Assembly (NCBI GenBank): GCA_900175165.2
Contig: FWWN02000165.1
Span: 205-39,636, forward strand
DNA length: 39,432 bases
Origin: Rhizomucor pusillus
Lineage: Eukaryota; Mucoromycota; Mucoromycetes; Mucorales; Lichtheimiaceae
Direction: 5' to 3'
A model generated the notes under the pieces. That model was not told where the DNA came from, ran no database searches, and saw nothing but the letters and a program-made list of their open reading frames with translations. The position numbers and the translations under genes were made by a program. Within the stretch, counting starts at the first letter, position 1. Every line of letters starts with the position of its first letter. Shown here one piece after another: positions 32,150-39,432 of this stretch.

Positions 32150-32797
32150 ACATGTCAAGGAAACGATCAAGCGGACAGTGCATGTTGTCCACCTTGATCG
32201 ATGTTGACCGCAGTGGCCCCGAATCCAGATACGAAATGCAATGGACTATTTCAAGTATCGATCCTCTGGATCGGTAACCAGAAACTGAATAAGAACGCCG
32301 GGAACTAGTCAAAACATTGGCTAGCACCTTGATCCTATTTTCCAATCTTTACTCAACAATACTCCAGAAGATCAATCCATTGTATTGTTAACTGCTCGAG
32401 AACGAAGCCATCTGATGACTTGGCGAAATAATTTGACCAAGGACGTGTAATCTTGATCGGCGATGCAGCACATACCATGACTATGTGCAAAGGCGAAGGT
32501 GAATTTATTCGGACTGCTGGGATCAGTATAAATGAGCACATTGAAATGACATTATATACGATGTATACAATAGGTGGTAACCATGCACTGCAAGACGCTG
32601 CAGAGTTGGGTCCTTTATTGGCGGATGTATACGAGGCTGGCAAGCCTTTGGAAGAAGCTGTGCAAGAATATTACGATTCGATGATTCCAAGAGCCCAAAA
32701 AGCAGTTAAAGAATCTCACGACGCCTGTTTCTTTATGCATCGTCCCAAGAGAGAGGTAAAGCAGATGTTCATCAACTTAGCTTGCCGTCGAAAATGA
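32150..32797 (+). pseudogene. FAD-dependent monooxygenase, C-terminal pseudogene fragment
   Basis: The strongest part is GRVILIGDAAHTMTMCKGEG, the conserved FAD-ribityl (GD) motif of PHBH-type flavin monooxygenases. An intron follows (donor at 32499, tag acceptor ending at 32573), and then GNHALQDAAELGPLLADVYE and a C-terminal helix to TGA at 32795. Upstream, other frames carry likely remains (MQWTISSIDPLDR near 32240; TPEDQSIVLLTARERSHLMT near 32360). They are separated by stops and by a shift just before the GD motif near 32440. The N-terminal FAD-binding GxGxxG half is absent. The tail stayed open, so the decay may be recent. Confidence 0.68.
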
Positions 32798-35060
32798 AGT
32801 ACGAAACAGGAGGAATCCAACTGAAACCCAGTCGACTGTGCCATACCATCCCAGCACCACATTATATAAGAATAATAGAAGAGCACATACCTTAAATGTG
32901 CAAGTCAACTTCAAATGAATGACATACTTCATAACTCACATACTTACGCCTTCGTCTCATTCATGCTTGTTAAAGTTATAATGAACAATGCACTTTAAGG
33001 TGGTAGAATTGGGAGCGACTTTCGTCGTCTTTGAGAGTTTCCAATGCAAAAAGATACAGCGTCCATCAGCTTTGTGTAGACACCCAGAAGGCTCAATGTA
33101 ACGTTTTCCTTGCACCTCTCTGCATCTCAACTGCATATCACTGCATCGTTGAATGCAAAGAGTCGTACATGCAGTATTCATATGCGGTAAAATTCTATGT
33201 GATTCTTTGTACAGTCAGGGAGCTTCCGTTTTGCTTTGCAAGCATGGACAATTTGAACCGATTTTATATGCTCAGGCTTTGTTTTGCTGTTACTGCATCA
33301 ATGACATGCAGCCTACTTTACAGTGACATATCAGACGAACAGTCATGGGAAGTCTAATTTATCCCATTACTATTTCTTCATGATAACAGCAAGGTGTATC
33401 CGAAGAAATCGGCTATGGATTGCCGAAGCTGAAACGATTGCTGCACAGGCAACCATGGACGGAAGAACAGCATGGTTCGTGCAGCTGGAAGTTGATAGCC
33501 TCCGTACCGTGATATCCGAATATCTCTTGATGCAAACATATCACATCGCTGGGGAGCTCCTTTCATTTCTAATTCTTTCGTGCTTTGACAGACCATACGA
33601 TGGCACCATAAGCAATAATTATGCCATTAAAAGAAAAAAACTTTCAGAGTCCATTGCCAACAGGATCCAACAGTTCTTTCATTTCTCTTGTAGTACATGT
33701 GTATAAACTTATAAGTCTCCCATTGAATCCATACTGCAATAACTGGATCGGTTGTCATGAGTTCACATCCTGATGATACTTCTAGCAGTAATCAATGATC
33801 AAGGTCCTCTCGCAGTGGGATGGATAGGTTTAGGATGATTATCTGAAGGTAGCAAGATGAGTGGCTTTACATTTCCAATCTATGTACTGTACCTTTAAAG
33901 TCCGTAGAGATTCGAAGGCTGCGTTAATCCCATCTTTCTTCCTTTTCATTTGCCTTCGACTTTGATTCTACTGGTTATTTCCATTCAATGGCGAAGTCAT
34001 AAATAGGCACAGGCACCAAGCGTTATGGGTTCATCTATGTGATGGAGGTCCTAGCAGGATAAAACACGGAGACAACAATGTCGTTTCCTTAACAACAGTT
34101 GAATGCAGAATACTCGTGCCAATTGAATGCGTAAATGATCACTAGGTATTAGATGATGCCCCAGCTATGTAATAGGACGGATGACCCGGGGAAGCCGTAA
34201 GCATATCACCGGCGAATCTGTCAAGCTGTCACAAAAGCCAGATTTTAGCTTCATCGACATGAAACACTTTGGCATCGCTTGTCGGAAACTGCGGGCCTAT
34301 TTCCGGAAGAAGCGTGCTAAAGAATCCATTCGAATCTCCCAGTTTATGAGAACCGTTAAATGCATATTCAGATACGATCACGAGACTGCTGTAAAAACAC
34401 GCTGCATTTATTTCCTATCATCGTTGATCATGAAGACTAACTTAATGTCAACATGCAAACTAGGTTGTATTCACTGTTTGCTCAAAGTATACATGTCGTA
34501 CCTGGAACAAAAATAGAATTATGAGCAGCTTGACGTGCGGCGGGGACCCGAGTAGGCGAACGCTGGATCGCTCATCAACAAAATAAACGCCGGAAATAAT
34601 ATTCCATTAGTATTTTGATGGGACTCGCAGTGGCTTGCTGGACCGCATGCAGACTCGGGCAGATCGTAGCTTAGAGCGTGTCGGTGGCGTATCTCTACTT
34701 TCTTTCTGCAAAGACGGCAGTGCCTCGCAGCGATGTAAGGTGGGATTTCGGGATTGTGTAGCAACCTTGTGTGTTTCAAGGGAAACAATGATGATTCAAG
34801 TCGTACAATTTCCCGCTTTTGGACGCAGACGTTTGTGGCAGGTGAATCGTCGTCGATGGGGAAAGACGACCCCCACCGAGCAGGCAATATGCAGCATCGT
34901 CATGCGCTTCAGTCCGTTCACCTGTATATGAAATCGTGCAACGGGCACACTGCATCATCTTATGCCTTTTTTTTCTCCGTTTTAAGCCGCTGACGTATTA
35001 ACCAACTTGCTGCTGTGACACTCGTTGTTCTCTTTCCTCTCTTTCCTCATTGTTTCACCT
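32798..35060. other. 2.3-kb stretch without a recognisable gene
   Basis: Several open frames of 60-125 codons occur on both strands (for example plus 33323-33706 and 34181-34516, minus 34887-34519). None shows a domain, a consistent intron model or a protein-like motif I recognise. The composition is AT-rich, and the stretch follows a pseudogene, so it is probably decayed or regulatory DNA. No tRNA or rRNA sequence was recognised. Confidence 0.4.
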
Positions 35061-35073
35061 ATTCTCGGAAGGA

Positions 35074-35080
35074 TATATAT
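35074..35080 (+). promoter_or_regulatory. TATA-like box of the coiled-coil gene
   Basis: The sequence tatatat, followed by gtaaaaacg, lies about 60 bases upstream of the ATG at 35138, after a CT-rich tract (ttctctttcctctctttcct) at about 35027-35047. The position fits a core promoter. An out-of-frame ATG at 35131 precedes the main start by 7 bases. Confidence 0.4.
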
Positions 35081-35137
35081 GTAAAAACGAGAAAGCCCTT
35101 CGCTTCTCTTTTCTCCTAAAACAACTTTTGATGTATT

Positions 35138-36888
35138 ATGTCTCTAAAGAACAAGCGATCGCGCACACGCTTGCCAGCCAGCCGAGCTAACACCCTCCCA
35201 GCGTTCGTACCTGGTTCCCTCTCCACCACCGACATTCCTCCCTCCATTGAAGATTCGCTCCAGCAATGGCTTTCGCAGAGCATCACTGACCCCGTCAACT
35301 CACCTACAGCCTGGGTCTCCGATTCGACGTGCCGCTGCTGTGGCCAGCCCGGGTGTGAGCAATTCGAGGCGCTCGCCAATACCATAAAGAAATTGGAAGG
35401 GGATACCCGTCTAGCAGCCGGTACCGTATATAGAGAGAGAGAGCGAAAGCGGTCTCCTTAGCCAAGCCCGATGCAGGGTCGCTAATTATTTTCCGAAAAA
35501 GAAATCGGTCAGAGTCTGCTCCAAAAACACGAATCCTTTGTCGTAGAATCCAAGCAGGTCAAGGCGGCATTGATGCAAGAGGTACGTATATGCTATACTG
35601 ACCGCGTTAGTGTAACCAGAAACTGAATGTATCCATATTCAGCTGGAAGAGGCTCGTGACAAAAATCGGCAACTCGAGCAGCTGTTGGAAGAAGCGGAGG
35701 CAACCCGACAGGAGTTGACCGAGCAGAAGGACAAGGCGACGTGGGAATGGCAAAAGACGCAAAAGGTACCAGTCAAACACACTTGTTTACTTGCAGCACA
35801 CCCTGCTTACAATGCTGCTGCTGCTATTTGTTGTATAGACCTTGCAGGAGACAGTGGCGGATTTGGAAGCTGCTAATGCCCGCTGCGTCCAGTTGTCCAA
35901 TGACCTAAAATCGGAAACTCTCAAGGTTGACAAACTACGCGTCTTCAAATTCATGGCAAAGCAAGCAGATATCCGAGAAGAAAATTTGCGAGCAAAGGTA
36001 AGATGAAGCTCGAAACTACATTTCCAATCATCTCACATCGATCTAGCTGGAGGACACGAAGCAAGAGTTGGCTGTGACACGAAAGTCAGAATTAATGATG
36101 GAGTCCAAACACAAGAAGCTTCGTGCAAAATATGGTAATTTTTCGGTACCGCCCTCGTGTCGAGTAACCTTATCCAATTAAAGCCGTCCAGAGTCACTTA
36201 GCATCGCATACGAGCGACTCAAGCTCGAACAGCAAGAACTCGGCATTACTGACGATAAACAGATAAATTTGGCTTGGCTTCGAGAGTCTAACGAGAAACT
36301 GAGGAACGATATGCTCAAGGTAAAGAAACAAGAAAATTTGCGAATCTGGTAGCTGATGAGATTGTCTTCGTGCAACTCAAGCTATCTTCAACGGTGGCTC
36401 CTAGAGCACCCCTGGGGCAGCAAGGTGACCTTAATCATTACCAGCAGCAACAAGGAAGCCAACAACTAGTTAGCTTAATCAAGGAGTTAGCAGCAGCAAA
36501 CAGCAAGTTAAAGAACGAATTGTTAGATTGCCGAGAGCTGTTGTCGGAAACACGTTCAGAAGCGATTGCACTCAACTGCCGACTTGAAGAGCTTGAGCGA
36601 CGAGAAAATTTCGATGATGATTCATTGTTTGCAGGAGTCAACCGACCTGCAAAGGTACGCCGAGCATCTACATCGGCGCGGGAGCGGCCAATGCGATCAA
36701 AGGCAAACGTCCCCTCACCCACGTCATCGTCATCTATGCCTACTCGTGCGTCCGTTGTACATCATCACTATCATTACCATCTTCGCCCGCCAGGAGAGCA
36801 GGCAGAGTCACGAAAGCATGATTGCTGTCAAAATGAGGATCATCCGACCGAGGCAGGTCTTCACACATCTAATCATCCGCAGAGTTGA
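35138..36888 (+). CDS. fungal coiled-coil protein, 5' block
   Basis: The N-terminus (MSLKNKRSRTRLPASRANTL) is basic and disordered. A short Cys motif follows (CRCCGQPGCEQFEAL), then long coiled-coil segments spread over many small exons: IKKLEGDTRLAA, IGQSLLQKHESFVVESKQVK, ARDKNRQLEQLLEEAEATRQ, ETVADLEAANARCVQLSNDL, VFKFMAKQADIREENLRAK, KQELAVTRKSELMMESKHKK and AYERLKLEQQELGI. The last block (from about 36380) has LVSLIKELAAANSKLKNELL, then a His/Tyr run (HHHYHYH) near 36760 and a TGA at 36886. The order resembles a conserved, uncharacterised fungal coiled-coil protein; I cannot name it. The block at 36933-37895 starts 44 bases later and is probably part of the same gene. A missed intron near the end would remove the TGA. 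Confidence 0.7.
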
Positions 36889-36932
36889 AAGATGCATGTA
36901 AGCTAACATGTGAAAATTAGAGTTTAGCCACC

Positions 36933-37895
36933 ATGAAGAATTCATTATCCATGTCTACAACTAGCAGCGAAATTGTTTCAGAAGAGGATACAAGCAATCC
37001 ATACAATGTATTGCAAACAAACGCCGCTCAAATTATGGAACGTTTACGAGCAACAGATATCCGCGCTTTAAACAGACGGCTGCGCAAAACGTTTGATATT
37101 TTCGAGCTCGGCACCATGAGCAATTCTATTATCGAGAATGTTTTGACAGATGTTGAAGCACTGCGATCGAGGTTCCTATGGATGGAGGACGAGGAGAATA
37201 GCACGGAATCTTGGAAACAAGACATGACGCTGGATGATTTCTTTGCACTCGTCGTTGTTATCCAAGACATGCTGACTGAAATTGGGCAACTACGAATGAC
37301 TATGAACGATTTACAGGGTGAATATGTCAAAAAAGTAGAGGAAAACGATGCAAAAGTGGAAGAGGAAATATTGCGGAATCGGGAGCAAAAGAGAGCATTG
37401 AGATCGAACAACTCTGCCACGTTTAACGCCTTTGCATGGCTCACTAATGTATTTACGAAACCAGCATCAGCACCTGCAGAGAGAACAACGTCTCCGAAAA
37501 GCAAGTTAAAGCGAACAACATCAAACGAGTCATTATCATCAAAACAAAACCGACGGATAGGACCGATCATGGAGACAGAAAAGGCTAAGCCTATTATACT
37601 GAGACACAAACGAAGTGATATTGACCGACACGGACCACCGTCTAGCTTTCCAAGGTCAAGTGAGAAATATCGCCAGCACCGGATAGCCAGCTACGGCGGA
37701 AGCAGCAATAGCCCGAGCCAGGCAAAGCCTATCCCATACCCGACCATTCAAATACCTCGGAGTGCTAGCAGCTCAGTGCGACGGTCGAAATCAATGCAAG
37801 CACCTGCCTTTGAATACGCTGCAGCTCGTCCAGCATCTTTTAACTTTAACAATGGATATTACACCGGCTCTACAGTTGATTTTTGCACCGAGTAG
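36933..37895 (+). CDS. fungal coiled-coil protein, 3' block (probably same gene as 35138)
   Basis: A single open frame of 320 codons. The first half is helical and conserved-looking: NPYNVLQTNAAQIMERLRAT, DIRALNRRLRKTFDIFELGT, MSNSIIENVLTDVEALRSRF, MTLDDFFALVVVIQDMLTEI, GQLRMTMNDLQGEYVKKVEE. The second half is basic, Ser/Pro-rich and disordered. The ATG at 36933 sits in a strong context (gccaccATGa). A possible intron ends just before it: gtaagc at 36898 to tttag at 36926. The gap to the upstream stop (44 bases) is too short for a normal promoter. I therefore favour one gene, but could not find an intron chain that keeps the frame. The stop is TAG at 37893. Confidence 0.72.
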   Translation: MKNSLSMSTTSSEIVSEEDTSNPYNVLQTNAAQIMERLRATDIRALNRRLRKTFDIFELGTMSNSIIENVLTDVEALRSRFLWMEDEENSTESWKQDMTLDDFFALVVVIQDMLTEIGQLRMTMNDLQGEYVKKVEENDAKVEEEILRNREQKRALRSNNSATFNAFAWLTNVFTKPASAPAERTTSPKSKLKRTTSNESLSSKQNRRIGPIMETEKAKPIILRHKRSDIDRHGPPSSFPRSSEKYRQHRIASYGGSSNSPSQAKPIPYPTIQIPRSASSSVRRSKSMQAPAFEYAAARPASFNFNNGYYTGSTVDFCTE

Positions 37896-37995
37896 TAGAG
37901 CTTATATATATACGAAACTCCCTTTTGCTCCCTCGTATTAATACCAGTACATAAAAATATACCTCTATTTTCTGAATAATTTTATATGATTTTAT
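37896..37995. other. convergent 3' gap between coiled-coil gene and glycosidase
   Basis: About 100 AT-rich bases separate the stop codons of the plus-strand coiled-coil gene and the minus-strand glycosidase, so their 3' UTRs must be very short or overlap. On the plus strand acataaaaatatacc resembles a degenerate poly(A) element. Confidence 0.4.
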
Positions 37996-39126
37996 CTATA
38001 GATAATGATGTAATAATTCAACCAGACACATGATTCCCATTGCCTGACCGTAAGGCATGCTGGTCAGCGGGATATCCTTGTAAAACTGCTTTGTGTCACC
38101 CATAGGTGTGCCAAACGAAACCTGAGTCAACTCTCCAGACTCCTTGTCAACGCATTTCAAGACTGCCTCTGCTCCTTGCAAGCCGATCTCGAGATAAGAC
38201 TTGTCCAAGAACCTCTTGCGGACGGACTTCATGATACCGAATGCAAACCCAGCAGATGCAGACGCTTCCACGTATGCAGTTTCGTCGTCAATGATAGTTC
38301 TCCAGAGACCAGTCTGTTTATCTTGGTACTTTGCTAATGCCTTGACTTGAGCGTCCAAGGTATCAATGAGATGGATGCGGATCGGGTCGTTCTCGGCAAG
38401 TTGCACAAGATCCAAGAACTCTGGAATGACAATTGTAATCCAGCTGTTTCCACGACCCCAGAGTGCCTCTGCAAAGTTGTGTCCGCCGTCGTTGAAGCAC
38501 CATCCGTGGAAGAAGAGGCCGGTCTTGGTATCAAAGAGATACTTGATATGGATCAAAAATTGTCGCTTGGCTTCCTCGACGTAGTGGGGGCGGTTGAGCA
38601 CCTTGCCGATTTTTGCAAGAGGAAGCACAGTCATCATTAGAGTATCATCCCAGAGCTGTTGGTCGTTGGATGAGACGTACGTGATGTGCTGCATACCACC
38701 GTACTTTGTGCGCTCGAGGTCGTACATGGCCCACTCGGCCCATGCGTTCAAGTGTGGAAGATAGGCCGGGTTGCCGTGACGCTCGTACACGCATGCCAGG
38801 GTCAACATGGCAGCCATGGTGTTGATATTCTTGTGGCGGGGTTTTTCAACAAACAAACGCTCGTGGAACCAAGTCTCGATGATCTTGAGTGTATCCGGAT
38901 TGTTGGTCAAGGTATACAGTTGCCAGAGACCATACAGACCTACGCCTTGCGTCCATTCCCAGTCGTTCCAGCTCTTGGTATCGCACACTGAGCCATCATT
39001 CAGACGTAGCAAGAACTCGCCTGTGTGGTCCTTGAGCGTCGTAAGATTGTGGACAAGTCGATTCACAGTATCGTGGACCTTTTCCCGAGGAATGTTAACT
39101 GGAGGTTTATGGTGGATGGAAAACAT
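37996..39126 (-). CDS. GH105-type unsaturated glucuronyl/galacturonyl hydrolase (YteR-like), intronless
   Basis: GH105 enzymes remove the unsaturated uronic acid left at the end of pectin (rhamnogalacturonan) fragments by lyases. A single 376-codon frame covers the complete family length. Visible features are DTKSWNDWEWTQGVGLYGLW near residues 49-68, WDDTLMMTVLPLAKIG with Asp 160/161 at the place of the catalytic Asp, HGW at 207-209, ALWGRGNSW at 221-229, TGLWRTIIDD, and a C-terminal PYGQAMGIMCLVELLHHYL. No signal peptide is seen, so the product is probably cytosolic. Unlike all other complete genes here it has no intron, so transfer from bacteria is possible. GH88 is a less likely alternative. 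Confidence 0.85.
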   Translation of the reverse strand: MFSIHHKPPVNIPREKVHDTVNRLVHNLTTLKDHTGEFLLRLNDGSVCDTKSWNDWEWTQGVGLYGLWQLYTLTNNPDTLKIIETWFHERLFVEKPRHKNINTMAAMLTLACVYERHGNPAYLPHLNAWAEWAMYDLERTKYGGMQHITYVSSNDQQLWDDTLMMTVLPLAKIGKVLNRPHYVEEAKRQFLIHIKYLFDTKTGLFFHGWCFNDGGHNFAEALWGRGNSWITIVIPEFLDLVQLAENDPIRIHLIDTLDAQVKALAKYQDKQTGLWRTIIDDETAYVEASASAGFAFGIMKSVRKRFLDKSYLEIGLQGAEAVLKCVDKESGELTQVSFGTPMGDTKQFYKDIPLTSMPYGQAMGIMCLVELLHHYL

Positions 39127-39432
39127 TGATGCAGGCGGACAAGAAAAAGAAAGAAAAAGAAAACAACAAACAATGAAAGCTGCTGCTGCACTGGTCTGAA
39201 ATCAAGATAGGATATAAGCAACTTTATTTACTGCATACAAGAACAACACCGGGATTTTGCAGTGGATTGTCGGGGACTTTCCGGGTGGTGCGAATTGTAC
39301 TACCTGCAGCACAAGGTTCTTTGCCTCCTTTCAGAAAGAGGTTACGGTGTGGGGGTGCGGGGTAAAAAGGGTCTGATCGTCTCGGGAGAAATTTCTATTT
39401 TACATGACAGGTACAAGGAGGAGACGACAAAC
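39127..39432. other. upstream region of the GH105 gene
   Basis: About 300 bases to the window end. The part next to the ATG is purine-rich on the plus strand (agaaaaagaaagaaaaag), i.e. a CT-rich tract in the gene's 5' UTR sense. No clear TATA box is seen. Confidence 0.35.

Noticed and set aside
34519..34887. 122-codon minus-strand frame with several Cys and His
   Set aside because: No regular spacing of metal ligands, no family resemblance, and no intron or start context.
37028..37609. 193-codon minus-strand frame
   Set aside because: Ser/Phe-rich antisense of a helical coding block on the plus strand.
1..39432. tRNA, rRNA, CRISPR arrays
   Set aside because: No T-loop-like GGTTCRANYCC in a cloverleaf context, no rRNA core sequence and no regularly spaced repeats with unique spacers were found by eye.

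Overview
The window is eukaryotic nuclear DNA from a filamentous fungus, most likely an early-diverging Mucoromycota (Mucorales-type) genome. Genes carry many short GT-AG introns, mostly 50-80 nt. Intergenic gaps are small and genes lie on both strands. The conserved proteins are ordinary fungal housekeeping genes, and the decayed transposons (MULE with an OTU domain, Tc1/mariner of the IS630 type, DIRS) are of types common in mucoralean genomes. The species call is inference; no rDNA or tRNA was seen.

Layout. 1-96: three copies of a 32-bp GC-rich tandem repeat. 190-884 (+): broken gene of an unknown family, with a second degraded copy at 20797-21201. 1232-3902 (-): biotin-dependent acyl-CoA carboxylase alpha subunit, probably methylcrotonyl-CoA carboxylase. 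4234-5735 (-): SGT1 co-chaperone. 6.6-7.3 kb (-): unrecognised, possibly broken gene. 7.56-10.33 kb (+): graveyard of a MULE transposase, a lineage-specific unknown family and an OTU-domain fragment. 10705-12531 (-): MFS anion:cation symporter. 12.5-14.5 kb: decayed DNA. 14509-17155 (+): TMEM16/anoctamin membrane protein with one apparent frameshift. 17.2-21.6 kb: Tc1/mariner fragments flanking a decayed DIRS retrotransposon with inverted terminal repeats. 22274-25326 (+): muniscin (SYP1/FCHo endocytic adaptor). 25678-29040 (+): transportin (karyopherin beta-2). 29376-31688 (-): alternative NAD(P)H dehydrogenase with two EF-hands. 32150-32797 (+): FAD monooxygenase pseudogene. 32.8-35.1 kb: no recognisable gene. 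35138-37895 (+): fungal coiled-coil protein, seen as two reading blocks that are probably one gene. 37996-39126 (-): intronless GH105-type glycosidase.

The genes do not form a pathway; this is a normal fungal mix of independent loci. The most informative structures are the paired copies of the unknown gene, the DIRS element with identifiable ends next to mariner pieces, and the OTU fragment with disabling changes at both catalytic sites. I found no convincing wholly new system. The nearest candidates are the unknown duplicated gene family and the unknown gene lying between the MULE and OTU fragments.
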